From: Tubulanus polymorphus
Lineage: Eukaryota; Nemertea; Palaeonemertea; Tubulaniformes; Tubulanidae
NCBI RefSeq assembly: GCF_964204645.1
Contig: NC_134034.1
Location: 12,467,962 to 12,531,961 of the forward strand
Direction: 5' to 3'
Length of the DNA: 64,000 nt
The notes under the pieces were generated by a model that did no database searches, was not told the DNA's origin, and saw only the letters and a program-made list of their open reading frames with translations. This document shows positions 34,102 through 47,400 of this stretch, piece by piece. Positions within the stretch are counted from its first letter, which is position 1. Every line of letters begins with the position of its first letter. The position numbers were made by a program, and so were the translations under genes.

Positions 34102-37100
34102 ATGAAACCTAATCGCAGAAAAACAAAGAAACCGGATTTATTTAAATCTGCTGATGAAAGCGGATCTAAAGATGGCCGCCGCAGACGATTGGTCATGCGT
34201 AGAAGGATCGAATCTCACCTGAACGACACTTGCGACTCGCCGCGTCACGACAACAATCGAGAAACAAAACTACACATTCTACGCGACGGTGATACATCGC
34301 CATCGGCAACCGCGTCGAAAAATCGCGACAACAAACGTCGAAAATCGTTACTCGAGGAATTAAAAGACGTCGAAAAATATACGAAGGACGATCGGGAAGA
34401 TATCGAAGATGAGAAGAATGATGATGCTGAGGAGGATGTAAGCGTCGATGATGATATTGATTGGACCGATGTAAAACCCGCGAAAATAACATCGAAAAAT
34501 AAAAAATGGAAACGAGTGAAAAAACGAAAATTCAACAACGTGGACGATGATGAAAGCGATGATGATGTTACCTTGGAGACGATGAGGACGACGTCGGTGA
34601 GCGATGAAGACACGCCTCAACGTCGGTCGACGCGGACTCCGTCCGCCGTTGTCCGCGACTTCGGTGACAATCGGTTGAAAAACATGTTACGATCGCGAGT
34701 AAAATCGGGAAAAGGACATGTGAGTATTGTTGAGAATGGGGATGATGATAGCCCCGCCCCCAGAAGAGGACGTCAACAGTTGGAGAAGGATGATAGCCCC
34801 GCCCCCAGAAGAGCACGTCAACAGTTGGAGAAGGATGATAGCCCCGCCCCCAGAAGAGCACGTCAACAGTTGGAGAAGGATGATAGCCCCGCCCCCAGAA
34901 GAGCACGTCAACAGTTGGAGAAGGATGATAGCCCCGCCCCCAGGGGACGTCAACGGTTTGAGGAGGATGATAGCCCCGCCCCCAGAAGAGCACGTCAACA
35001 GTTGGAGAAGGATGATAGCCCCGCCCCCAGAAGAGCACGTCAACAGTTGGAGAAGGATGATAGCCCTGCCCCCAGAAGAGGACGTCAACAGTTGGAGAAG
35101 GATGATAGCCCCGCCCCCAGAAGAGGACGTCAACAGTTGGAGAAGGATGATAGCCCCGCCCCCAGGGGATGTCAACGGTTTGAGGAGGATGCTAGCCCCG
35201 TCCCTAGACTCCGTAAACGATCAGCATTTATAGAATTAAACGAGAATTCCGACTCGGAGACCGAATTGTACGTCCCGAGAAAATCCGTGCGGAGGAGTTC
35301 AGAGAACTCACAGAGTGACAGACGCATGGAGCTGAGGACTGGTCCAAGTAGAGGGGGTGGAAAAAGTAGCAGCAGACGCACGGAGCTGAGGACTGGTCCA
35401 AGTAGCGGGGGTGGAAGCAGTAGCAGCAGACGCACGGAGCTGAGGACTGGTCAAAGTAGCGGGGGTGGAAGCAGTAACAGCAGACGCACAGAGCTGAGGA
35501 ACGAGAGTGGCAGCCGCAGGAAGAGAAACGTCGCAAGAAGAAAATCGACGACGACTTCGGGATTTCGATCGAACAGTTCATTGGTCGTAGCGCGTAGAGC
35601 GGTCAAACGTAAACGAAGCGTCGACGATGAAAGCGACGATAAAAACGATGATGATTCCGTGAATCGAGGCGAATTACGCGAAATCGTAGTTTACATCGAC
35701 GAGTTCGAAAACAACGCGATTCTCGAGCCGTGGGACGACGTGCGTTCGTTATCGACGAGGTATTTCAGAGTTAACGAAGGGTTGGCGGGTAGAGTGAAGA
35801 GCGCCGAGTGCGGAAGAGTTCGTTTATCGTTCGAGGGGCGTAAGTCGTCTCGCCACGTCGGAGCGGACCACGACGACGGCGGGGGTGATAGCGTCGTCGT
35901 GAAGTGCGAAGACGACGAAACGATCGTTCGAATGGAAAAAGAAATTCCCGTCACGGTGAAAGTGGAGACAGACGAGGATGAGGAGAAGGATGTTGATGAT
36001 GATGAAATGAAGAAGTTGATGGAGGAGGCCGGTGTGAGTCTGATAGAGGCGGAACGAGGAGGAGAGGAGGTAGCAGACGCTTTGAAGGAGCCGATCCAGT
36101 CGTCGTCGTTACCCGAATCGTCCTCCTCCGTCGTCGATGACAACAATGAATCGGAATCGACGAATCGTGTATCTACGGTTTATGAGGTATCCGGGGATAC
36201 GTTGATACCATACGTATTGTTGACGATCGACGCAGCGTCGACGACGCGTGAACCGTTACGCGAACTCGTTAGTAAACTGACGGAAATTGCGGCGGATACC
36301 GAGATACCGGAGCGCCCCCTGGTGTGTAAAATATGTCCGTCTGCCGTCGCCGAGCAGACGTCGTTTAATACGTACGAATCGCTGGTGACGCACTACGAGA
36401 CTCACGCGAACAGCGCGTTAACGTGTAAACAATGCAGCGCCACCTACCCGACGTACTTCGACATGAGAGCGCACATGAAGTCCGAGCACGCGATGGTCGC
36501 GGTCGCCGATCACGCCGCGGTCCGCACTTGTCTCGGTTGCGAGGATCCGATATTGTTCGCGTCGGAACGCGATCTCGCGATTCATTATACGGCTCATTTC
36601 GAACGCGATCTGCCGTTTGTTTGTTCGATTTGTCAACTGGACGTAACGAGTTACGGCGAGTTCGTCGATCACATGAACTCGGACCACGGTCTGAGAAACC
36701 GTCGGTCCCATCTACGTTGCCTCGCGTGCCCGTCGGCCGTCAGGAACATCTTTGACAGCGTCGAGGAACTCTGCACGCATTACGCGACGCGACATTTCAC
36801 TCGCGGCGACGGAGATTTCAACTGTCGAATCTGTAACCGCGGCGACGCGTTTAAAACGTACAACGAACTGTCGCGTCACATGTTCGAGAATCACGATCGA
36901 GTTTCCCGAGCCGCCGTGAGATACCGAAAATGCGAGAAATTTTGTCGACAAGTCGTTCAACTGGAGACGGACTCCGATCTGGCGTTGCATTACGTGGCTC
37001 ATTGCCGCGGCGACCTGCCATTCGATTGTTGGTTCTGCGACGCGGAATCGTTCTCGACGATGTACGATTTGCAGAAACACATCACAGACGTTCATCTGAC

Positions 37101-40100
37101 GGTTCGAGTGATCGGGGATTCCCCAGATAAGAGGACGGAGGATTCCCCCGGAGAGAGGACGGCGGTGTCCGGTGAAAATTCAGCGATCGTAAAAACGAAA
37201 GAGGAGGAAAATATTGAAGCAGGCGTCGTTGAACTTAATGAAACTGCGGATAAAACTCCAGTAGACATAACGATGAATGAACTTATAACTGATGGATTTG
37301 TGAATGCTGATGTAGCTGTTTGTGGTGCTGTACCTGCTTCTGCTACAGCACCTGCTGATGCAGCTGTCGGTGATGCTGTACCCGCACCAGCTACAGCACC
37401 TGCTGATGCAGCTGTCAGTGATGCTGTACCCGCACCAGCTACAGCACCTGCTGATGCAGCTGTCGGTGATGCTGTACCCACACCAGCTACAGCACCTGCT
37501 GTTGCAGCTGTCAGTGATGCTGTACCCACACCAGTTACAGCACCTGCTGATGCAGCTGTCAGTGATCCTGTACCCGCACCAGCTACAGCACCTGCTGATG
37601 TTGAGAACATTGTCGGTTACATTCCTGATTCTCTTCATCAAAATACGGATGTAGAAATGGTTGTAGAGGGCGCAACAGTAAATGCTGATGATGTTAGTAT
37701 TCCTGTCTCTGACCAGATTCCTCTCACAGCTGAGGTTCCACTCCCTTCCACAGCTGAGGTTACACTCCCTTCCACAGCTGAGGTTCCACTCCCTTCCACA
37801 GCTGAGGTTACACCCAATTTTGCAGCTGAGGAGGTCAATCTCCCTTCTACAGCTGAGGTTCCTCTCTCACCCATACCTGAGGAGGCCCCTCTGCCCGATG
37901 TAAATCCAAAACTCAGTGAACCGATGGATACTACAGAAAACATCAACGACAAACATCCTGAATCGATGAAAGAACAAACAAATGTTACAACAGAACCAAC
38001 AGAGCGAGTTGTTACTACGGATACAACACCGGCAGACGGAGTTACAGCGACGTTATCGCTCGCTGAGAAGCTAGCGGAAGCCATCGAGAATGGACCCAGA
38101 TTCGAGATCGTCCCGGCTAGAAATTATCGAAGTGAAAAGTAAGTGTTAAGATTTATAATTTCTTTCCATATTTCCAATACAGCTTTAAAAAGAATTTTTA
38201 TCCATTTCTTGTGAAGTGGAAGAACTGCCAACTCCTACTGTGGCAAGCAAGGATCCACCAGGTGGCGCTAAGTAGTTACTCGGTCTTCGGCTGTTTTCCA
38301 TTTCGTCAGTTATAAATCTCTATCTAGATGATCGTTAAGCGATCATTAGCTCGTCGAGTGTATGTTGTCGTAGTGTCGGTGTATTTATTGATTATCGATT
38401 GATTGTAGGCAGGTGATCTACTCGCAGCAGACGTATCTAATGACGGCAGACGACATCGTTCAGTTCCGGTCTACGATACTCCCTGCGTCTGCTGCTCACA
38501 CGATGACACTCTCCTCGCAGATTACCGGAAATACCCGACTCATCGTTATCTCACGGAAAGGTAAATTCAGCTAATGAGTGATTGGGTAAAGCGTTGGACT
38601 CGGGGAAGCCAGATCGTGGGTCCGAACCCTGTATATTGTTATAGTGTCATCGGGCAAGACACTTATCCTCATTGCTTTACTCCACCCAGGAGGGAGTAAG
38701 TAGGTACCTGGTCTAATAGATGACTCCTCAGCGGCTAGTAGCTGCTCAGATGTAACTCACCCCCAGGGAGAGATGACTGATAGGCCTATATGGAATCGAG
38801 TTATAGGCTGGGGGGGGGGGGGTAATAATACCGCTTTTGAACATATTGTATCACAGTGAAAAGGGCGCTAAGGTAACTGGTATCACTACTTCATTCATTC
38901 TAATCTGACACAGATCGAGAATGAAATTAGTTTTAGATGATTTATTCAAGTTGAGAATTAGAATGCAATTGAAGAAATGGGGGATTATAGTGAAAGTCAA
39001 CATAGTTGTGATGGTCAGTCATTTTGAAATACAAATTGGGACTCAAAAATAGGGATGACTTCAGTAATATGATGACTTAACCAAATGACTTACATTTACT
39101 GAAATTGAATCAGGTAGCAAAAGTAGAGATAATTTCAGCATCTTCAGCTGAAGTGTGTAATCTGTTGCTGCGGGTCTTTGTGAAATGCTCATTGTAATTG
39201 ATTATTTTCAGATGAAGATGACGGAGACGAAGAACAAACTCGTTTTGTTCTGCTGTGCACCGGTGAACGGATACCGATCGTATTCAGCGGTAACTCGTTG
39301 ATGTCGCGTCGAGCCGAGCACATGGAATACGACCCCGATCGGCCGCGGTGTCCGAAATGTCGGCGTCGTTTCAGCCGCGCGTCGTCGTTCGTCGCGCACC
39401 TGAAATCCGAAACGTGCTATAACCGAGTCGAGTTCACGTGCCCCGTCTGCGAACGCGAGTTTCCACGGAAACGACTGGTCGTTCACGTCAACGAGAACAA
39501 CTGCTCGAAACCGTTGCCGCCGGTGACGGTGACGCGCGCGGACGACGCGTGCGGGTATTGTCGCGCTTGCGTCGTAACCTTGACGACCGATGATGATATT
39601 CGTAAGCACCGTTGCCGTGGCGATGCGGCGGCCCGCGGGGTTTACCGGTGTCCGCGGTGTTTAGCCGCCTTCTCGACCCGAACTGCCGTCGCCAGTCACC
39701 TGATATCGTCGTCGCCGTGCCGACTGAAGAGCCGTCTGCCGCGTTGTAACCTAGCAACCAAATATTCGCCGATGAAATGTTTCGTGTGCGACGAATCGTT
39801 CAACGACGAACGCGACTTCTTGTCGCATAAACACGTAACCGCGGCGACGCGCGACGACGACGCGTCCGTAACCGAGGATACGACGATCGATTGTTCGAAA
39901 TGTAACTGCCGATTTACGACGTTTAAAAAACTGATTCAACACGAACGACGGAAGGGAAAGAATTTGCACCGTTGCTCGCGCTGTCCGAGGGTTTATATCT
40001 CGATCGCTCAGTTAAAACTGCACGTCTATATCGCGCACGCTCAAATCAAACTTCACAACTGCGCGCGCTGCTCCAAGTATTACAAATACGGATTGCAGCT

Positions 40101-40461
40101 TCGCCGGCACATACGCCGCGAACACGGTCGGTTCCGCGTCTCGCGCGCAGGTGGCGCTAGACGTCATCGATGTCCGAATTGTCGCAAGACGTTCGCGACG
40201 GCGACGCAGAAGTATACGCACGACGTTTTCAACGGCGCGTGCGGCGCGTTTCTGTGCGGTGCGTGCCACCGCGCGTTCCGTACGAAGGCCGCGTTTGTCT
40301 ATCACAACGTGCACGTCCACGAGAGGGCGCTGTATCGGTGCGCGACGTGCTCGTATCGGTTCGTCTCGGAGCGTCAGTTGCGTCGTCACCGGGCGGCGTC
40401 GCTGTGTCGCGAGCGTAAGAAATATCAGTCGCGACGCGGCCACAGGACGTCGACGAAATAA
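34102..40461 (+). CDS. large C2H2 zinc-finger protein with two finger clusters
   Basis: The coding exons are 34102-38138, 38409-38560 and 39212-40461, giving 1,812 residues; both introns join in phase. The start is the first ATG after a likely acceptor at about 34080. Residues 1-210 are basic and acidic low complexity, likely nuclear. Residues about 215-363 are ten 14-15-residue copies of DDSPAPRRARQQLEK plus a degenerate one. A Ser/Gly-rich RTELRTG repeat follows. Residues 740-1000 carry about eight C2H2-like fingers (for example CKQCSATYPTYFDMRAHMKSEH). Residues 1070-1166 are a 16-residue Ala/Pro repeat (DAVPAPATAPADAAVS), followed by STAEVPLP repeats. From about 1440 a second cluster of about ten fingers runs almost to the C-terminus, several in Cys2-His-Cys form. 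Many fingers lack the classic TGEKP linker, so sequence-specific DNA binding is likely but not certain. I do not recognise an orthologue. Exons are GC-rich with CGN/TCG-biased codons. Confidence 0.85.
34744..35200 (+). repeat. coding minisatellite, 45-bp unit, about 10 copies
   Basis: The unit joins GATGATAGCCCCGCCCCCAG with AAGAGCACGTCAACAGTTGG and AGAAG. Two units are 42-bp variants (CAGGGGACGTCAACGGTTTG). The array is in frame within exon 1 of the zinc-finger gene, so copy-number change preserves the frame. Long frames on the other strands through it are shadows. Confidence 0.9.
37310..37602 (+). repeat. coding 48-bp repeat, Ala/Pro-rich, about 6 copies
   Basis: The unit joins GATGCTGTACCCGCACCAGC, TACAGCACCTGCTGATGCAG and CTGTCAGT, and encodes a 16-residue Ala/Pro/Asp repeat. 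It is followed at 37730-37870 by a 24-30 bp repeat encoding STAEVPLP. Both arrays lie between the two finger clusters and probably form a flexible spacer. Confidence 0.85.
38566..38815 (+). repeat. tRNA-derived SINE-like element in zinc-finger gene intron 2
   Basis: The head resembles a tRNA with an A-box-like GTGATTGGGTAAAGCGTTGG and a B-box-like GTGGGTCCGAACCC at 38618-38631. A central domain with GGCAAGACACTTATCCTCAT and CTCCACCCAGGAGGGAGTAA follows, a pattern widespread in animal SINEs. The element ends near a G-run at 38811-38822. No tRNA acceptor stem can pair, so it is not a tRNA gene. Confidence 0.6.
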
Positions 40462-40788
40462 TGATGGTAATCAACGAGCATCATCGAAAAGAACTGAGTT
40501 TGGAATCGACGGCGCCTCAGAAGAGTTCCAGAGATGAAAGTCGATCGAGTGAAATTAAACATTGCCGATTATGAATGCATTTATATGAAATCTTAAATGA
40601 TTTCTGATTTGACCTTCAGTCAGTGTTGGATCTAGATTATTTCTGATCCAACCGTTCTAGTTGTGTTCAAATCATTCGTCGTGCAAATAACTAAGAAGAG
40701 AAAAAAAAGGTTTTAACGTAAACCTGGCTTGAATTAAACATATCAAGAACCTTTTCCTCGCGGAGGTAAAGTGAGTCAACTATACGCA

Positions 40789-41081
40789 TGGTTCCCACAG
40801 AACAGGGAAATTGGGAAAAACTTGGGAATTTTGAAATAATAATTCCCGGTTTTGAAATATTTGGGAATTTGAAAATTTTCCTCAAATCTGGGAAATATTT
40901 GGAAAATTCAATACATTTCACATATCGCATTTGCCAAGGGCAACTTCCCTTTAAAATCACCTTTATCAACAGGTCACCGCTAAAACGTTGGCTGTTGCAT
41001 GACGATATGTGTTCATTTCCATTTGGGAAAATTGAAAAATCACCCATGAAATACTTGGGAATTTTGAGAGTGGGAACCGTG
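40789..41081. mobile_element. MITE with ATGGTTCCCACAG termini, second copy
   Basis: The left end is ATGGTTCCCACAGAACAGGG and the right end GTGGGAACCGTG. It is the reverse-orientation relative of 13560-13872, with shared interior GCCAAGGGCAA and TGCATGACGATATGTG. Confidence 0.7.
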
Positions 41082-41389
41082 TTAATATGGCGTTTAATTA
41101 TTATATTGGCTTATTGCATGTATTTATGTTTTAGTTACGTGTCTCTTTTTTGTTCCGGTGTCGGTTCCTAGTCTAATTGTCTCGTCTGATGTGTAACGTA
41201 CTCCGTAAATCCACCGATGACATCATCGTGAAAATCTATTGAAATTGTGAAATTATATATCTTCCGGAGAGACGGAAACGATCTATAGTCCGTATCGAGC
41301 AAGTCAAACAGAAATAGAAAATGTTAACATCTTTGACATTTCTTGATTATACTGTGGAACCTTGTTGCGGCGAACTTCACCGACTAGAG

Positions 41390-41640
41390 AATAATTTCAG
41401 ATGTGCTTGCCCCCGGGGACAAGTGGATTTCATTCCTTAGATCGGACCCTGCTACGACAAATTCTGATGTAGAGAATACTCCACCAGCCTGAGAGCCTTT
41501 TTTCCCACTCGATACAACGGATGATAGCGCCACCAATCGGACTGCCTGTGTAGGGCAAGTAGCTTTTGGAGGGGGCAAGCGAAATTTCAGATATGCTTGT
41601 CCCCCGGGCAAGTGGCTTTCATTCCTTAGATCGGACCCTG
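41390..41640. mobile_element. two truncated family 1 hAT-like MITE copies in tandem
   Basis: The first fragment (about 41390-41451) and the second (about 41492-41640) both end in CTTAGATCGGACCCTG. Between them lies GCTACGACAAATTCTGATGT, also found immediately after the copy at 7351-7610. This suggests duplication of a longer segment that already contained the element. Confidence 0.6.
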
Positions 41641-42209
41641 TATAATGATTTGATGTAAATACACTCGTGGGCAGGTTCGCTTTGCGATTCCTAGAGATTT
41701 CTGACTTGAAGTGATGTCAGATTTTACAGTGATGTCATAGGCAGATTTACGAGAAGGTTTCTTCGATTTTATATTTTGTTTTTAAATTCATGTCTCGTGT
41801 TGCTATCGAATAACGTTTGTATTGAGTTTTTCTCGATTCTGTTGTGATAGTGATTGAAATTATCGAAAATAATAAGTATTTTAATGTCGATGATGATTAT
41901 TGATCAAACTGATGTCTCAAAATGGTTTCATAATCTGTATATATAATATTGTCAATGGGTCAGTTTCATGAAAAAAAAAAGTTCAAATCTTATTTTTGCT
42001 TAAATTGTTTATTTCGTATTTTCAATGAGAATAACAGTTCAAGCTTTTAAGCTTAAACCGTTTTAAGTTTAAATTTTTTCGTGAAATTGGACCCGGGATC
42101 CAGTCCCAAAGTTGTCCGTTGCATTTTTCTGTAGATTTACGATTACCACAGTTCGGTAATAATTCTACAGTAAAATATAAACTCATAACTATAAAACGTT
42201 GACTGGTAT

Positions 42210-42315
42210 CAGGGGCTGCAGTTGCCGAAGTTGGTTAGAGTTTTAACCGGTGGATAGTTGACGTAGTAATAATTTAAAAAAATTCATAGTTACTTCGGTA
42301 GCAACTGCAGCCCTG
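42210..42315. mobile_element. short palindromic MITE
   Basis: CAGGGGCTGCAGTTGCCGAA at the left is inverted at the right as TTCGGTAGCAACTGCAGCCC then TG. The ends are hAT-like. It has no target duplication that I can see. Confidence 0.6.
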
Positions 42316-43311
42316 GCTTTGTAACGATTGAATTACGATTTTAGCATAATTAATAGATTGTTGATTATATTAGAAATATATTACGATAATGTACAAATAT
42401 ATTTTATCGAGAAAGTTAGAGAATGTTTGAAACCCGCTTTTTCGAAAACCTAAAAGGTTTTAAAACGAAATTTTAAACGAGAAATTAAATAAACGCTGCG
42501 TTTTATACTCTCCGCGGAGTCCATTGTCAGATCGGATTTCTATTGTTGTCGAATAACTCGTCTGTGTGTTGATGTGTTAATATGTTTTATTATGTGTGAA
42601 ATATTGATTTTCACCACTAACGCACGTTTTTGAAGAGATATCGTGTATGTTTTGATCTCACTTTGTGTGTGTATTGATATCTGGTTCACGCGCAGCTGAT
42701 GTAATGAAGCCGAGATGACAAAAGTTCAATTAGAGATTGCAGACGGTTTCTAGTTTTACTGTCAATGCGAGATGTAGAGTAGTCGCACGTGGTGGTGTTC
42801 ATTCAGTGAATCAAAAGACATATAATACAGCGTAGTAGATCTCACTGAATTTTTAAGCTCAGCAGAAATGAGAGACAAGGTTTTCAAGGATAATCATCGA
42901 TAACTGAAGACCCTATAAATTGTGATTATGAATAATTTTTTGCAATCAGCGATTCAAAATTTGGGTGGAAACCGATAGTTAGGGGGGTTGATAAATCATT
43001 GAATCGATGTGATTTTTAATTGATTTGCATTTAATTATTGTTCGTTCGGTAACTGTCTCTCTTACGATGTTCGTAATTTTTTGTGGGGCAATAAACTAAT
43101 TGTAATATTGTACACTGATCTAAGGCTCAGAACCTCTCCAACCCGGTTATCTTCAGCCATCTGTATACTGCCACTAATTTGTTTTACGTTCTATGTCTGT
43201 ATTGTAGGTATGAATAACTATTGTCTTCTACTGAATAAAAACAAATCGTCAAATATTATTTGCTTATGATATATACAAGTTGTTCTTGTTATTTTATCGT
43301 TAACGCTTTGG

Positions 43312-43503
43312 CTCGGGACAGGGCTATTCCATCAGGTGTAAGGGCTCGGGACTGGGCTATTCCATCAGGTGTAAGGGCTCGGGACTGGGCTATTCCATCA
43401 GGTGTAAGGGCTCGGGACAGGGCTATTCCATCAGGTGTAAGGGCTCGGACTGGGCTATTCCATCAGGTGTAAGGGCTCGGGACTGGGCTATTCCATCAGG
43501 TGC
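43312..43503. repeat. 33-bp minisatellite, about 6 copies
   Basis: The unit joins GGCTCGGGACTGGGCTATTC and CATCAGGTGTAAG. One unit has a 1-bp deletion. It is intergenic and non-coding. Confidence 0.85.
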
Positions 43504-44472
43504 AATATGCAACTATTGTGTATTAGTAATAGTGTGTTTAATTGATAATCGATTAGAACATTCTGGGTTACGTTTTCAGAAACCCTGTAGAATTCGAATG
43601 ATAAACTTTGGTCAAGTTTGAAAAAAACGAGTTTCTCAAATTCCTATTTGGGCGCCTCCGAGTATAGTCTGACCCTAGTAAGTAACCTGTCCGTGGCATC
43701 CCATTATAAAAGCTTATTGTAAATTGTATAACCCATCCGATTATATAAGCTTACCGGTACCAACGATTAGGTAACTAACTAAGTCTGACCCGGGATAGAC
43801 CTACCCCATATAGATATATGAGAGGCTCGGCCGGTTGTATTCAACAACAACGACTTCTCAACGATATCGAATGAACTTTCTTCCTGAAAGATGATGCACG
43901 TCGTGTTACGTCCTTTGAATCTCGTCGGGCGTACTATAATGACGTGTCCCTCAGGATGTCCAATCAGTATGGCACCACATCCATTAGCACAACCAGACGA
44001 CACTTGTCTAATCGATCATCGTCAATTTATTTTGCTTCGCATCTTAAAGTAGCTCTCAAAATCATTTACATCTCCGACCACAGCGGATCGGGAAGATCAA
44101 ACTCTGTTGAATTCGCAGTGCGTCTTCACTAAATACCAACTTTTCGGTCGCAATTCAAATAGAGTCGGGGTTTGTGAATTGGGTAAACTTCTTAAGACTC
44201 GGGAGAGAAATTCGAAACTCTCAAACTTGGGTCTCGACCTGTAAAAACACTGGATATCGGTTAATTCTACGGTTACAAATTTGAATATATAAATCAAATG
44301 AAGTGATTCATTTATAATCCTCACATCAAATTAAACGAAACGACTCGGAGAACTGTGGCAACTCGCTCCTCGGGAGAAATTCGATTCGTGGTTAAGAAGA
44401 AAACAGCGCAGACGTTAACGTAAATTTATTCGAAAATAGGATTTAAAACAAGGCGAACAAAACAGTCACAAC

Positions 44473-47400
44473 ATGAATGAAACTGCGGCTGATGTTTATG
44501 ACAATTCGACTGATGTCATCGTGACGTCTCTGAAACCTCATCTTAAACTGACCACAGGATTCGGTATATTCATCGGATGTTATCTAGCATTTACAGGTAA
44601 TCATTATTATTATTACAGGATATCATTTAGCGTCAACAGGCGGCAGGTGTAAATTGTACACTACTCCACCCCCGAGTTGGATCGGCTATCAACTCGGAGT
44701 TAACCGTACAACTCGGATGTTTGTTGGAATATTTCTTTTTTTGTGTGGCACGATTTTAGAAATAGATAACATCCAACCCTGAAATAAATATATGAATGAA
44801 TGATAAGCCTAGTTACACAGGTAGTGACTGAATTTGATTTTAATATTCAAAATGATTTGTCATAAGCAATTAACGAACCTAAGGGTCAAAATCTAACCAT
44901 AAACTGTGCGCAACGCGGCCCTATTATAATTTCTTTTGTCTCTATGTTATACAGGTGTGTTCGGGTTTAATTTGACTCGGAACCCAGTTCCACAGTTTTG
45001 TGGGGTTCATTCGACTCTGGATTCAGTTCCACAGTTGTGTGTGTGGGTTTGATGCGATTCTGAATCCAGTTTCCAGTTGTGTGGGTTTAACTTGACTGAA
45101 CTCAGTTCCACAGTTGTGAGCGAGGACTCAGTTATTTATACATTTGTCTCTTTGTCAGGTGTGTTCGGTTTTATTTCAAATGGCGTGTTCTTCGTCGCCT
45201 GGTTTAAAACGCCCTCTTTACGCACCCCGATGAACTTGTTTCTATTACACCTGGCTCTAGCCGATGCCATGATGTGCCTCGTGGCGTTTCCATTTTCGAC
45301 TATCGCCGCGTTCAAGGTAAGAGGTAACGGGTGAATGACGGCCTATATTTCTTAATTGCAAATAACTAAATAATATTCAACCCTTAATACGAAAGCGAAT
45401 GCTGTGGTCATAACTAAACCATATTCAACCCTAAATTAATACGAAAGCGAATGCTGGTCATGAATTGGGCGGATCCAGGATATCTACAATGGGTGCTCTG
45501 CTGCTGGTCATCCGCCAGAAACATTTCAAAACTTTTTGCAGTCTCATCTTAAGAGAATCTTGCGCTGCGAACAGCTGCTAGCTTGTTATGGGTGGAAAAA
45601 GTGCCCTAAAATGATGTCCATCGTATTTTTGAAAATGGCTACGGAAGCACGTGCTCATAGCGCTGTCGTCTGCGCCCTCGGATAATCCGTATATCGTCTG
45701 CTACTAATAAATTTGTCCCCGAGTTGATGATGAGTTCACTCTGATGTGCATTGATTTGTTACAGAACGAATGGACGTTCGGACAGATGGCCTGCGACGTC
45801 GACGGGTTTTTCGGGTTTCTAACCGGTAATACCAGCATCACGATGTTGTCAGTGATTAGTTTTGACCGGTATCTACACGTGTGGAAACCATTTAGTCGTG
45901 AGTATATATTACGTACTGTAATACTGTATAATAACTATATTTAAATGAAAAACATTTCTGCGAAAAAAACCCACAGTAAGATTTATAGATATTATTATAT
46001 ATTGCGGGTCTGGTGGCCCCCCCCCCCTAGAAAATTTAGAAAATCTAGTTACATTGTTATGCGCAATGTTAGTGCATATTACTGTTTTAAGAAGTAATGT
46101 AGACTTTTGCCATTGAGCAAAGTCGGGTGAAGATTTTCACCTGTGATTTTTCAAAAGGACCCCCGATTACCCCACTCTGGACCCGTGCCTGGAATCATTG
46201 GTTTTTCATTGAAACATCTTCTCGGATTTCAGCGTTTTGTATGGGATCCATGAAAAAAGTCTGGATAGTCAGTTGTAGTATATGGTTGTATTCGATCACG
46301 TGGTCTCTGTGCCCGATATTCGGCTGGAGTAGCTACGCGCTGGAACCGCACGGCGTAAGTTCATCAAAACTGATTTAGAAATATCTTTTTGGCTCATTGC
46401 AAAATAACACTTGATACATTGTTTACAATGGACCCGCGTTGGCGGCATTTAGATGACGTAGGCCTTCTATTGTATATTAATATATTGTCGACGCAGTGAT
46501 TGGTCTAAGCCGCCTGAACCTGGCCCTGTCGACCTAGAGTCCATCGGTTCGAACCTTCTCGGTCGCGACAGAGTTTATGGTCGCAGGGAGTGGTTCCCCT
46601 CTGGCCTTTCCATCGAACCGACTAATAACGCCCTGCGTGAAGCTCATTGGTTTGAGGGTATTAAAGAAGAGCCACGTTCGACACTGCCCTAAAGCCTTAC
46701 TGGGTAATATATTACATATGTTTGTGCATTTATTACTTTCAAAGCCGTCAAATCTTCTTGTTATTTACGGCACTGCTAGCATGACGTGAAAAACGTTGGT
46801 TTTTGATGAGTGAGTGTGAGACCTAATATGTGATTAGTTACTAATGAGTTTCTCATTAGCGTCCCCTGGGAGAGAGACTTATATATAACAGACAGGATTG
46901 ATCAGACAATTTTGCTATTACGCCATTGTATTTTCTTTATGCAAACGAACTGGGCGGAAATAAACATTATCGATCGATACGAATGGTCGAGAAAGTGCCC
47001 CCTGGTGGGTTCGTCGAACAACAACAATTTTAACGCGCCGGATTACGCGCGCACGCGGTGACGAAGTCTCCACAGAACGGATACAATTTCGCTCGGTCAT
47101 GCTTCTCATTATACGGAACCGCACGAAGACGTGCGAACTGTCGGAAGTTCGTTTCCCCATTCATTCAAACATTTGAAAGTTTGGTTTTATATGATAATAG
47201 TGAAAGATAGTCTTACTACGGGTCCATAGTGTAACTACGTATTGTTTATATCATATTTCATTTCCGCACACCGTAAAATGAACCCGGTCGTCTGCTCCTC
47301 CTCAATGAAAATGAATTATTACTGAATCGATGATGTTGGGAGATTATTGGTTATATAAAACTGTCGTTATGAGCAAAGCCAGTTCCATGGATTCCAAAGT

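Larger units (their letters stand above)
40462..44472. other. intergenic region between the zinc-finger gene and opsin 1
   Basis: No gene is seen. It contains MITEs at 40789-41081, 41390-41640 and 42210-42315, an inverted repeat at about 41957-42093 (GGGTCAGTTTCATGAAAAAA versus its complement), and a 33-bp minisatellite at 43312-43503. An AATAAA near 42487 may serve the zinc-finger gene. The last few hundred bases should contain the opsin 1 promoter. Confidence 0.55.
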
